From Leptospira perolatii (GTDB lineage Bacteria > Spirochaetota > Leptospiria > Leptospirales > Leptospiraceae), in contig NZ_NPDZ01000005.1 in the NCBI RefSeq assembly GCF_002811875.1, positions 1-64,000 of the forward strand: a DNA stretch of 64,000 nt. Direction: 5' to 3'. The notes beneath the pieces are model-generated. The model had not been told where the DNA came from. It did no database searches and was given only the letters and a program-made list of their open reading frames with translations. Shown here in pieces: positions 1-7,715 of this stretch (positions within the stretch are counted from its first letter, which is position 1; the number at the start of each line of letters is the position of its first letter). The position numbers and the translations under genes were made by a program.

Positions 1-75
1 TAAACTGAGCGAACTCTATGACCGCAAGATTGATGTAGAAAATAAGGACGGAACTTGGATCGGGACAGCGGAAAG
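1..75. repeat. Left arm of a perfect 75-bp inverted repeat
   Basis: Bases 1-75 are the exact reverse complement of 183-257, with 107 nt between the arms. The left arm begins at the window edge, so the repeat may continue further left. The right arm lies inside the 3' end of the ABC ATPase gene. Confidence 0.9.
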
Positions 76-82
76 ATTATAA
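1..82 (+). CDS. 3' end of a second copy of the ABC ATPase gene (partial, cut by window edge)
   Basis: Reading from base 2, this strand encodes about 26 residues identical to the C-terminal part of the ABC ATPase on the opposite strand (KLSELYDRKIDVENKD and on through WIGTAER), then a Leu codon and TAA at 80-82. The two copies are base-identical over 75 nt and differ only in their last codons (AERL-stop here, AEREKRY-stop there). It may be the tail of a convergent duplicate gene lying left of the window, a short inverted duplication, or an assembly fold-back. The window cannot decide among these. Confidence 0.5.
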   Translation, partial: KLSELYDRKIDVENKDGTWIGTAERL

Positions 83-166
83 CAAAGAAAGTAATCTAAA
101 TATATTCAGCATATTCGCATTCCGGAAATCTGGAGCAGATAAAATACTTCTTTTTCTTGGAACTTT

Positions 167-973
167 TCAATACCTTTTCTCCCTTTCCGCTGTCCCGATC
201 CAAGTTCCGTCCTTATTTTCTACATCAATCTTGCGGTCATAGAGTTCGCTCAGTTTATCCGAGCTAAAAGCCTCTTGGATCGGCCCTGAATGTAGAATTT
301 TTCCTGATTTTAGTAGAGCCGCGTAATCGTAGAATCTAGGAACCTCGTCGAGCCGGTGCGTGATATAAACCGAAGTGAACTTTCGGTTTTTCTGATATTC
401 GGAGAGAAAATCCAGGAACTCCTCTCTAGCTGTTAAATCCAGACCGGAGCAAGGTTCGTCCAAAATGATGAAGTCTGGAGAAGTCGCCATGGCTCTCAAA
501 AAGAGTACTTTCTTTTTTTCTCCTGAGGAAAGAGTTCTAAAAAGTTGACCCTTTTTGGACCCTAGTCCGTGCTCTTCCAAAATTCGATCAGCTTCTTTTT
601 CTTCCCAAGCGCTAGGTTCTCTGTAATAACCGATCGTGTGAAAGAATCCTGTAAGCAAAACATCGAAAGTAGTCAATCTACTTTGTAATGCGTTTTCTTG
701 TTGAGAAGAATCTAATATTCCAAGTCTGAATCTAAGTTCTTGGAGCGGTGTTTCTCCGAAAGTTTCTCCGAACAGTTTGATCGTGCCTGCAGTCGGCCAA
801 ATCGAGCCATAGATCAAATTTACAAGTGTAGTTTTGCCTGCTCCATTTCTTCCGAGCAGGACCCAATGAGTACCCGCTTCTATTTCCCAGTCTATATTTT
901 CTAAAATTGGAATTCCGGATCGAAAGTATTTGATTCCTTTTAAGGAAAGTTGCGGGGGTTCAGACTTCCTCAT
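167..973 (-). CDS. ABC transporter ATP-binding protein, single nucleotide-binding domain
   Basis: A lone ABC ATPase of 268 residues. Walker A GRNGAGKTT is at about residues 41-49, signature LSSGEKKK at about 148, Walker B FIILDEP at about 168-174 and the switch histidine in YITHRLDE at about 206. There are no membrane segments and no permease gene beside it, so the substrate is unknown. The single compact domain resembles the ModF/PhrA-like group of solitary ATPases (inference). I chose ATG 973 (MRKSEPPQ), which overlaps the end of the HDOD gene by 14 nt. ATG 1006 in the same frame would lengthen the overlap to 47 nt. Co-transcription with the upstream HDOD gene is likely. The last 25 codons form one arm of a perfect inverted repeat. 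Confidence 0.88.
   Translation of the reverse strand: MRKSEPPQLSLKGIKYFRSGIPILENIDWEIEAGTHWVLLGRNGAGKTTLVNLIYGSIWPTAGTIKLFGETFGETPLQELRFRLGILDSSQQENALQSRLTTFDVLLTGFFHTIGYYREPSAWEEKEADRILEEHGLGSKKGQLFRTLSSGEKKKVLFLRAMATSPDFIILDEPCSGLDLTAREEFLDFLSEYQKNRKFTSVYITHRLDEVPRFYDYAALLKSGKILHSGPIQEAFSSDKLSELYDRKIDVENKDGTWIGTAEREKRY
183..257. repeat. Right arm of the 75-bp inverted repeat
   Basis: This is the exact reverse complement of 1-75. It covers codons near the C-terminus of the minus-strand ABC ATPase, and identity stops a few codons before that gene's stop. Confidence 0.9.
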
Positions 974-2441
974 TCGATAACTCATACGCCTTCGCGAGTT
1001 TTGCACAAGTCTCTTCGAATTTGGTTTTATCGTCTAGTTCAAACTTTTTTAAAATACTTGGATCCACTGCATAGTAGCTGATCTTTTTTTCCAAGTAGTC
1101 GCACATCATATTCGCCAAATATACTGTTTCTACTAGTTCAGAATATACTGTTCCTTCGGTCATGAACGGCCTGTGGTGATACTCTATCATATGAACTATA
1201 TCTGCGGGAAAATCCCATTTTCTTGCGAGCATTGCCCCCAGGGTAGGGTGGGAAATTCCGATCGAAATTTCCTCTAAGATTGTAGAGTTTGACAAGTCTC
1301 TATTTCTCTGGTATGAATTCAACTTTCGAAATAAAGCAAAATTTAAGGATAGCAAGACAAGCTTTCCCAAGTCGTGGAGTAGTGTTCCTACGGCGACTAT
1401 GTCTGAAAATTTACTTCTGCCGGCGTGGTGAGAAATCTGTCTGGCAATAAAGCTTGCGAGATTCGAGTGATTCCAGACTTCCTGAAGTTTTGTGTATCTT
1501 CCTTCCATGATTTTCCGGACACCGGAAACATATAACAGATTTCTAACGTTCTTTAGGCCCACTACTTTTACAGCTTGGACGATCGTATTGATTTTGCTTC
1601 TGCTTGCGAATCCTGCGGAGTTGGAAAGTTTCAGTAAGTCTGCGCTCAGAGCCGGATTTTTTTCGATTTCATTTGCGATCAGACCCAGGTCCGAATCCGG
1701 GTTGTTGCATAGACTGATGATTCTGGTCAGAGTGTTCGGCAAAGGAGGAAGTCCTTCTATTTCCGCCAAAATTCTGTCTTTCAGTTTAGTAGTAATTTCT
1801 AAAGGAACAATTTGCTTTGGAACGACCAAAGTAGCACGGGTCAGCTTTCCGTCGGATTCTATTTTGAATTTGTCCGTTCCGATTCCAGAATTTTTCAATA
1901 AAAGTTGGATGAGTACAAGTCCTAACCCAGCGCTTTCTTGAGTATCTGACATTGTCAGAAATGCTTCGGAAAGGTCGTTGAATTTGCTCGCGGATTCGAT
2001 TCTAGCCTTGATCCTTTCTGATTCTTGCACAAGTAGCGGAGCATCATTCTCGATCAGAAATACCAAGTTTTGGTTTAGAATCTTGGCTCTCAATTTTACG
2101 ATCAAATTGGATCCACGGAGTATCTTTTCCTGGTCATCCCATTTATGAATGACTTCCTCCAAAAAGCGATGCATTCCTTTTTGGTATTGGGCTGCGTTCT
2201 CTATATCTAGGCCTTCGCGCAAAAAAAAGATCCTCTTTGCGTTTGCCTTGTTAGCGTTCATCAAAAGTTCTTTGAGAACTGTGGATACCACCTCTGTCAA
2301 AAAGAGCCGGTCCAAATGCCCTAAAATTTGCAGCAGGAGCAGGTAGATCTGCTGGTGATCCTCATCCGTTATAAATCTGTATTCTAGATCGATATCTTTT
2401 CCGGATGTGAGTGTATCCGTTAATTCGGAAACGTTTAGCAT
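960..2441 (-). CDS. HATPase-like plus HDOD regulatory protein
   Basis: This 493-residue cytoplasmic protein has two parts. Residues about 45-210 look like a GHKL ATPase module of the anti-sigma or sensor-kinase type, with an N-box (ELLMNANKANA, 58-68) and a G-box-like SAGLGLVLI (about 170-178). Residues about 222-430 form an HDOD domain: it opens with LPPLPNTLTRI, carries LLHDLGK (His356-Asp357) and has a later EYHHRPF. HDOD domains are found in signalling proteins and usually lack the full catalytic set of HD-GYP phosphodiesterases. No phospho-accepting histidine helix is evident, so an RsbW-like rather than classical kinase role is likelier (inference). The gene overlaps the ABC ATPase start, so the two probably share a transcript. 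Confidence 0.85.
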   Translation of the reverse strand: MLNVSELTDTLTSGKDIDLEYRFITDEDHQQIYLLLLQILGHLDRLFLTEVVSTVLKELLMNANKANAKRIFFLREGLDIENAAQYQKGMHRFLEEVIHKWDDQEKILRGSNLIVKLRAKILNQNLVFLIENDAPLLVQESERIKARIESASKFNDLSEAFLTMSDTQESAGLGLVLIQLLLKNSGIGTDKFKIESDGKLTRATLVVPKQIVPLEITTKLKDRILAEIEGLPPLPNTLTRIISLCNNPDSDLGLIANEIEKNPALSADLLKLSNSAGFASRSKINTIVQAVKVVGLKNVRNLLYVSGVRKIMEGRYTKLQEVWNHSNLASFIARQISHHAGRSKFSDIVAVGTLLHDLGKLVLLSLNFALFRKLNSYQRNRDLSNSTILEEISIGISHPTLGAMLARKWDFPADIVHMIEYHHRPFMTEGTVYSELVETVYLANMMCDYLEKKISYYAVDPSILKKFELDDKTKFEETCAKLAKAYELSNEEV

Positions 2442-2560
2442 TCAGAGTAAGATCCTTTAATTTTTGCCCCAGGCAAGAAAAAAACATGCGGAACCAAACC
2501 CCGGAACGACCGGATTGTCCGGTAGATTTTTACAATTCATTATGAGAGGGGAAACTGGAG

Positions 2561-2854
2561 ATGGAAAAGCACAGAGAGGAAGGACTTCAGGAAGAATCCG
2601 TAACACAAGAAGAAGATCTGCAAGAGGAGCTTAGATTCTTTTTGGAAACTAGACTGGAAGGTCTATTGGAAGAAGCGGAGGAGCTAAGAAAATCTAGGAG
2701 AAAACGTTCTCCATTCTCCGTCCAATCACAAAGAAGGCAGGAAAAGGAGCAAATGCAAGGCAGTCTTCCATTTCTCTGTCTAATTTCTCAGGAAAACGCG
2801 AAGGAGCAGAGTGGAGAAACTCAGAAACAAGTAAATGGGGATACAGGAACCTAA
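2561..2854 (+). CDS. Small charged hypothetical protein
   Basis: A 97-residue predicted soluble protein that I do not recognise. Its first half is very rich in Glu, Leu and Arg, with heptad-like spacing that suggests an amphipathic helix or coiled coil (about residues 8-50). The second half is Gln/Ser-rich and probably disordered. ATG 2561 is preceded by purine-rich GAGGGG about 10 nt upstream. It is transcribed away from the HDOD gene. Codon use resembles the surroundings, but the only support is an open frame with a plausible ribosome site. Confidence 0.45.
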   Translation: MEKHREEGLQEESVTQEEDLQEELRFFLETRLEGLLEEAEELRKSRRKRSPFSVQSQRRQEKEQMQGSLPFLCLISQENAKEQSGETQKQVNGDTGT

Positions 2855-2934
2855 AAAACCGCTGGCGACATTTTATGTTCACATATCTCAAAAAGGATAG
2901 ACATCTCCGAAAGAAAGAGAGTAGGGTTGATTGA

Positions 2935-3165
2935 ATGGATAGCAGCTTCTTTTACGAAGGCGCCAAGGAAGATTCTGAAAAAAGAGATATTTTAGATCTC
3001 ATGGATTCTTATCGATATATGAATTCTTCCTACTTTTTCGATTTCTTGTCGGACGGTCGGTGGGATCACGGAAAGGGCTGGGTTGAGAAGAATATCAACC
3101 GAAACCAGTGGACCACTCGTTTTGTTCCAGGTAGCATAGATCGCTACCAAAATCCACCACTCTAA
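2935..3165 (+). CDS. Small hypothetical protein
   Basis: A 76-residue protein with many aromatics and acids (for example SSYFFDFLSDGRWDHG). It has no signal peptide, membrane segment or known motif. A purine-rich stretch (GAGAGTAGGG) precedes ATG 2935. It follows the preceding small gene after 80 nt and converges on the secreted protein at 3237. Function unknown. Confidence 0.45.
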   Translation: MDSSFFYEGAKEDSEKRDILDLMDSYRYMNSSYFFDFLSDGRWDHGKGWVEKNINRNQWTTRFVPGSIDRYQNPPL

Positions 3166-3194
3166 ATAGTCGTCTTGAATCGGTCGAATCGGTC

Positions 3195-3217
3195 AGAGAG
3201 AAATTCAAATTCTCTCT
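3195..3217. terminator. Possible bidirectional stem-loop between convergent genes
   Basis: AGAGAGAA (3195-3202) pairs with TTCTCTCT (3210-3217) across a 7-nt loop, between a plus-strand gene ending at 3165 and a minus-strand gene ending at 3237. The stem is AU-rich and has no clear T-run, so terminator function is tentative. Just upstream, GAATCGGTC occurs twice in tandem (about 3178-3195). Confidence 0.35.
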
Positions 3218-3236
3218 CCGAGAAATCTAATCAGAT

Positions 3237-4097
3237 CTAATTTACTAACTTAATTCCATCGATATCGATGATTCTGCGGAATACGAGCTTGTTCTTTTCC
3301 TTTAGAGGATTAAAGATCAAGATTACGACTTTGTTAAACGTAAAGTACCCCGGGCGGTACGGAATATAATGGTGAGAGAAAATCGTAGTTTTGTATTTAG
3401 CGTTGTAGATCGTGTACGTATGTTTGCTCAAAGAAGAGTGGGTCTGTTTCTTTAACTCCTCTTCTGTTTGAGGCACATAGTTACTGATCAGTACTTTATC
3501 CTTAGAAGGACCTTGTTCTCCGTACAGTGTAATGGGCAGAGAAGTCTGAGGGTTGTTCGTGAGATAATGAACGATTTCGTTTAATGCAGGATTACCCATT
3601 TTTACTCGGTCACCGCGAGCAAGTTTTTCTTCGAAAGTCTTTTTGACTTCATTATAACGCTGCTCTCCCCAGACCGCCTTGTTATCCAAAGCAGTTGGCA
3701 TCAAGTTGTGAAAGTTTACTACTTTTGTCTCTTCGTCGAAGTCGTAGGTTCTCCATTTAGGAAATGGAACTAGTTCCCTGCGCTCGTCTACTTTTGCCCT
3801 GGAAGTTTCGTTGAGAGCGAGTATGTAAACGGAGAAATTTGCAGCGTCAAAATCTCGGTTCTCCATTTCCACCATCACGTCCAGGAATTCTCCCTGACCG
3901 TTGTCAGAATGCCTTCGGAAGAAAGATATGTCTTTGACCATCAATCGATCGTCAAAGTAAGCCAATGGATAATACTCTACACCTTGGGAGCCCTTACCGG
4001 ACTGGCTTCCTTCTCTTTCGGCACTCGTCTGGCCAGAGGCTGAAGTTCCAAGAATTAGAAAAAGGAATAATAAGGAAAGCTTTGCGACGATTTTCAT
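3237..4097 (-). CDS. Secreted hypothetical protein
   Basis: A 286-residue protein exported by a clear signal peptide (MKIVAKLSLLFLFLILG, then SASGQ, cleavage near residue 23). I chose ATG 4097 because the signal peptide starts there; ATG 4133 in frame would add 12 polar residues. There is no lipobox cysteine, so a soluble periplasmic or outer-membrane-associated protein is likely. The body is mixed alpha/beta in character with no motif I recognise. It ends with the hydrophobic run FNKVVILIFNPLK and a final strand (RIIDIDGIKLVN). It lies downstream of panD with 160 nt between. Confidence 0.7.
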   Translation of the reverse strand: MKIVAKLSLLFLFLILGTSASGQTSAEREGSQSGKGSQGVEYYPLAYFDDRLMVKDISFFRRHSDNGQGEFLDVMVEMENRDFDAANFSVYILALNETSRAKVDERRELVPFPKWRTYDFDEETKVVNFHNLMPTALDNKAVWGEQRYNEVKKTFEEKLARGDRVKMGNPALNEIVHYLTNNPQTSLPITLYGEQGPSKDKVLISNYVPQTEEELKKQTHSSLSKHTYTIYNAKYKTTIFSHHYIPYRPGYFTFNKVVILIFNPLKEKNKLVFRRIIDIDGIKLVN

Positions 4098-4257
4098 ACG
4101 TGTACGGATCCCAATACGGTTCTTCTGGTACAATATCGGTCAGTCATTGTCTTGAACTGAGCCACTTCTGCGGTTTTTTCTGGAAAATACAAAAGGATTT
4201 CCGAGGAAATCCTACAAAGTCTATAAAGGAAAGGGGGATTCGTCTACCAAGATTCTG

Positions 4258-4623
4258 TTAGGCATATTCTGGAGACTTCATTCTGTTTTCATCATCTACC
4301 AGTACAACCTGAGGTTTGTAACCGACCGGTAGTTCAGATTCTTCCAGACTCGCGTAGGCAATGATAATTACCTTGTCTCCTTTCATTCCTAAGCGGGCGG
4401 CAGCCCCATTTAGGCAAATCTCGCCAGAACCACGTCTACCTTCTATTAGATAGGTTTCAAATCTGGCGCCGTTATTTACGTTTACGACGGAAACTTTTTC
4501 GTAGGGGTGCATTCCCGCAGCATCTACCAGATCCATATCCACGGTTAAGCTACCTTCGTAATTTAAGTCCGCGTCTGTGACTGTGGCGCGGTGGATTTTG
4601 GCTTTACAGACCGTTATAATCAT
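4258..4623 (-). CDS. panD: Aspartate 1-decarboxylase (pyruvoyl-dependent)
   Basis: PanD converts L-aspartate to beta-alanine for pantothenate and CoA synthesis. The 121-residue length matches the family. The self-cleavage site is intact: EGS at residues 23-25, so Gly24-Ser25 is cut and Ser25 becomes the pyruvoyl group. Other family features are the N-terminal MIITVCKAKIHRATVT and the NGARFETYLI and GDKVIIIAYA strands. It lies 13 nt downstream of the DUF4065 gene on the same strand. No other pan genes are in the window. Confidence 0.96.
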   Translation of the reverse strand: MIITVCKAKIHRATVTDADLNYEGSLTVDMDLVDAAGMHPYEKVSVVNVNNGARFETYLIEGRRGSGEICLNGAAARLGMKGDKVIIIAYASLEESELPVGYKPQVVLVDDENRMKSPEYA

Positions 4624-4636
4624 GTGGACACCCCGG

Positions 4637-5170
4637 TTATTCGCTAAAAAGTACCTTAAATATTTTGCCCGAGATATTCAAAAGCGTTTTTCTTTTGAAG
4701 AAATGGATTTTCGTATTTAAAGTTTCACGACTAAACTTTATTTCGGAAAAGAGAGGAGTGATCACGTAATTCTCGTATAAATTTGGATATACTCGATTTT
4801 CGTCGTACACTGCTCCCTTAAAATTTTCCAAAACCTTTCGCAAAATCCGTTTCTCCTGACGATTCAGATCTATCTCTTCTTCGTGTTTGGATCCAACCCA
4901 AGCGAGCAAATATCCAGAAATACCAGTTTCGCTCAGCTTAGGCTGTACGTCTATTAGACGGTTGTCCTTTAGATGAAGCAACGCTTGATTTAATTCCATC
5001 GGGTAAGGTGAGTCTTCTAAATGAATGTACTTTTGACCCGTAATAACTTTGGTGTATTTTTGAAAAAAGACACCATCTGCTAGGTAAATCAGCTTAGCTA
5101 GTTCTTGGCGACTTCGGCCTTTCGGAGAACGTTGTAAGATAAATGAGATGACTTCGAGGATCTTTTCCAT
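4637..5170 (-). CDS. DUF4065 (SocA/Panacea-like) protein
   Basis: This 177-residue protein resembles DUF4065, the domain of the SocA antitoxin and the Panacea antitoxins. Supporting segments are the N-terminal helix EKILEVISFIL, the hallmark LAKLIYLADGVFFQKYTK, and HLEDSPYPMELNQAL, where the family often has a G-P-V-x-x-Y pattern. ATG 5170 starts where homology starts, although ATG 5230 is in frame. No toxin-like partner sits beside it: panD follows and lipB is divergent. It may therefore be a solitary DUF4065 protein or a protease adaptor. The ATG lies in the palindrome CATG shared with the opposing lipB start, and no good ribosome site precedes it. Confidence 0.65.
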   Translation of the reverse strand: MEKILEVISFILQRSPKGRSRQELAKLIYLADGVFFQKYTKVITGQKYIHLEDSPYPMELNQALLHLKDNRLIDVQPKLSETGISGYLLAWVGSKHEEEIDLNRQEKRILRKVLENFKGAVYDENRVYPNLYENYVITPLFSEIKFSRETLNTKIHFFKRKTLLNISGKIFKVLFSE

Positions 5171-5834
5171 GCAGACTAAGAGTGTGAAGGTTCTATTTTT
5201 AGGACTCCCGATTGGTGTTCCTCGATACATTTCTTTTCAAGAAAAAATTCGAGAATCGCGAAGGGAGAATATTCTATTTTTGGAACACCCTCCTACGATC
5301 ACCGCTGGGATCAATTACAATATCGACAATCTTTTGGTAGCACCGAAATTCCTTTCTTTTCACGGGATTTCCTTGAATTATATCAAAAGGGGAGGTGATT
5401 TTACCGCCCACGAGCCAGGACAAATCGTCGCCTACTTTCATATTGACCTAAAATCCAGGCAGCTCGGAATCGCGGACTTTTTGCAAGCGATTCTGGAATC
5501 TTGTAAATCTGCGACCTTGGAAGTTTGGGGAATCTCCCTGGTTTCTAAACCAGATTCTCCGGGGCTTTATTTGGAGTCGGACCCCAGACTGAAAATTTTG
5601 TCGATCGGAGTGTACTTCAAATCTTGGTTCACTAGCTACGGTGTTGCATTTAACGTTTCGAATAACTTTTCCGCATTTTCGTGCATTCATCCTTGCGGCG
5701 GAAATTGGCAAAACATGACTTCGATCCAAAACATCGGTCTGGACTGCGTAGAGGACAAAAAGAAACTTTGGAAGACTAAAGTGAGTGAAAAATTCCTGCA
5801 GTTTTTGGAAAGGAATCCGGCAAAAAACCAATGA
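5169..5834 (+). CDS. lipB: Octanoyltransferase (lipoate biosynthesis)
   Basis: LipB moves octanoyl from acyl carrier protein to lipoyl domains of 2-oxoacid dehydrogenases and the glycine cleavage H protein. Motifs are RGGDFTAHEPGQIVAYF (substrate pocket), the lysine in RLKILSIGVYF, and the acyl-thioester cysteine in CIHPCGGNWQNMTS. ATG 5169 is preceded by GAGGA nine bases upstream. ATG 5148 and GTG 5184 are in-frame alternatives. Its start codon overlaps the divergent DUF4065 start by two bases. Length, about 221 residues, is typical. lipA is not in the window. Confidence 0.92.
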   Translation: MQTKSVKVLFLGLPIGVPRYISFQEKIRESRRENILFLEHPPTITAGINYNIDNLLVAPKFLSFHGISLNYIKRGGDFTAHEPGQIVAYFHIDLKSRQLGIADFLQAILESCKSATLEVWGISLVSKPDSPGLYLESDPRLKILSIGVYFKSWFTSYGVAFNVSNNFSAFSCIHPCGGNWQNMTSIQNIGLDCVEDKKKLWKTKVSEKFLQFLERNPAKNQ

Positions 5835-5924
5835 AGAAACTTCTAAATTCCGGCTTTTTGCACCCTTTTTACATTTAGTGAATCTTCCGATCCGGCCGAT
5901 GCTAGTGGAGAGAGGCTCTATCAG

Positions 5925-7001
5925 GTGCAATCTTTCAAACATATACTTTTTTTCCTGTTCACTCTTTTGTTATGCGAAGCTTTAGCGATCGGAGCCTCTG
6001 CCTGGTCCTTCTTTGAATCGTCTCTCGTCTCATTTCAACTACTCAAGATTTCCTCGGACAACCGTGCTAGGGACACGATCAGCTCGCTTTCCAAATCGAC
6101 GGAATCTAAATTAGATGTTTCTAAATTAACCGATTTGAATTTTACGTTTACTCGGTTAGTAAAAGTCACGTCCGAGGACAAAGATAGATTCGAGATCAAA
6201 GAGATTTCTCTTGTCAGCGACCAAGGGATAGTTCTCGCCTCTTCGAATCCGGATTTTGTGGAGCACTCTCTAAAAAAAAGAAAGCCTGAGTCCAAGTTTT
6301 TATCTGCTTCTTATGTGATTGCACATCGGCTGAGAAAATGGCAAACCGGCACACCTGTTTTACTCGGAAAAGTAGAGGAGTTTAGAGAGCGTCCGCTGCT
6401 ACTTCATCTCGCGCCTTTCTTCCCTGAAATTCTGGAGCTCGACGTTTTGATTTCGATGGGAGTGTATCATCCAGAAAAATTAGAAAGAATCGCTTCGCTT
6501 CATATGATTTATGAACGAGGAAACTTTGTGCAGTTCGTAAAGTCGCAGACAGATTTGTTCCTGTGGATCGCGCAAAATAATTCTTGGATTGCGTTGATCT
6601 GCGCTCTATTGATCAGTCTGGTCCATATGTTGGTCAAGAGTGTAAAAACCACATACTCGTATTCTCCCTATTCTTCCGGAAGCCAGGTCGTTTCTGAGAA
6701 TCGTCCGAATCCTTCCCCCACAAAAAAGGTGAAAGTTTCCGGAAATCCTCCGCCACTTTGGGAAAAGGCAGATTTTTCCAAGGATCCGGGGCCTCTTCGC
6801 TGGCAATCGGCAAGTGTTGCTGAGAGTGAGGCGCGCACTCCTAGTGTCGTAACTTCGACAGAGGGAGGGGAGACCGGGATACAAGAGGAAAGGATTCGCT
6901 CGGTTCCAAAACGCGAAGAAGTTTTGGAAAGACCGATGCGAACCAGTCATACTCATTCGACCGAGAGATCGGAAATCTTGGACGCTATTTACCTAGGATA
7001 A
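5925..7001 (+). CDS. Membrane protein with extracytoplasmic sensor-like domain
   Basis: A 358-residue protein that I cannot assign to a named family. An N-terminal hydrophobic segment (about 6-28) anchors a roughly 185-residue extracytoplasmic region, and a second membrane segment (NSWIALICALLISLVHMLV, about 218-236) follows. The cytoplasmic tail is Ser/Pro/Glu-rich and probably disordered. This two-helix, single-sensor layout resembles sensor proteins whose output domain is missing. GTG 5925 is used, with GGAGAG upstream. It precedes the STAS/zinc-ribbon gene by 6 nt and murJ follows, so it likely shares an operon with them. Confidence 0.7.
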   Translation: MQSFKHILFFLFTLLLCEALAIGASAWSFFESSLVSFQLLKISSDNRARDTISSLSKSTESKLDVSKLTDLNFTFTRLVKVTSEDKDRFEIKEISLVSDQGIVLASSNPDFVEHSLKKRKPESKFLSASYVIAHRLRKWQTGTPVLLGKVEEFRERPLLLHLAPFFPEILELDVLISMGVYHPEKLERIASLHMIYERGNFVQFVKSQTDLFLWIAQNNSWIALICALLISLVHMLVKSVKTTYSYSPYSSGSQVVSENRPNPSPTKKVKVSGNPPPLWEKADFSKDPGPLRWQSASVAESEARTPSVVTSTEGGETGIQEERIRSVPKREEVLERPMRTSHTHSTERSEILDAIYLG

Positions 7002-7007
7002 ACCTGA

Positions 7008-7715
7008 TTGGAACTCAAGACTGTTCGCTCCGAAAAAATTCTGAGAATCTATCCGAGTGGTCCGATCGACTCTCTCTCGGCCCCGGAACTATTAGGTTTT
7101 CTGCAATCTAGAGTATCAGCCGGGGACCATCGATTTTTGTTCGTATGCGATTCGATTCCTTATATTGAAGAAGACGGGATCTACTTGCTCTTAGAACTGA
7201 AGCGTACTCTGGAAAAACAGGGCGGATGTCTTGCATACTGCGGCTGGAATGAAGAAAGCCATCTTATATTGGGATTGTTTGGCTTAGACAAACAGCTTCC
7301 CATTTTTAGAACCCCGGAAGAAGCAGAAGTCTGGCTATCTGCAATTCATATCGAAGACAACCGAACTGGCTTGCTGGTCGGGCTCAACCAAACTCTAAGA
7401 CAAGAAAAGCCTTTGAAATTTTATTCCAGCGGCTCTAGCTCGGAAGGAAGGGCTGGGGTTGCAAAATCGGAATGGATTCCGGAAGTAAGAACTTTGCCGG
7501 TGGGTTCCGAAGAATTTTCGTCCGGAAAAAAATTAGAGGGAAATCTGGCAAGAATGCGCAAGGATTTTACCCAGGAGAAAATACTGTACTGTGGAGCTTG
7601 TAGTTCCAGGTTGAGAATTAGACTCGTGGGAAGATACAAATGTCCTTCTTGTGGAATTCAGTTTGACGTCAATCGCATGGGCGGGGTTCGCTACTTAGAA
7701 AAGCTCCTCCAATAA
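7008..7715 (+). CDS. STAS-domain protein with C-terminal zinc ribbon
   Basis: Residues 1-113 form a STAS (anti-sigma antagonist) domain. Residues 114-190 are a low-complexity linker. Residues 191-220 form a zinc ribbon with CGAC (Cys195, Cys198) and CPSC (Cys212, Cys215). In SpoIIAA/RsbV proteins the regulatory serine sits just before the glycine of D-S-S-G. Here that stretch is EEDG (54-57), so Asp56 takes the serine's place and the protein should not be switched by serine phosphorylation (inference). TTG 7008 starts 6 nt after the membrane protein, and its stop overlaps the murJ start (TAATG). The pairing with a membrane sensor-like protein suggests a signalling or envelope role. Confidence 0.75.
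   Translation: MELKTVRSEKILRIYPSGPIDSLSAPELLGFLQSRVSAGDHRFLFVCDSIPYIEEDGIYLLLELKRTLEKQGGCLAYCGWNEESHLILGLFGLDKQLPIFRTPEEAEVWLSAIHIEDNRTGLLVGLNQTLRQEKPLKFYSSGSSSEGRAGVAKSEWIPEVRTLPVGSEEFSSGKKLEGNLARMRKDFTQEKILYCGACSSRLRIRLVGRYKCPSCGIQFDVNRMGGVRYLEKLLQ

Noticed and set aside
5448..5942. A 164-codon frame antisense to lipB
   Set aside because: It is opposite a well-supported gene and encodes no recognisable segment.
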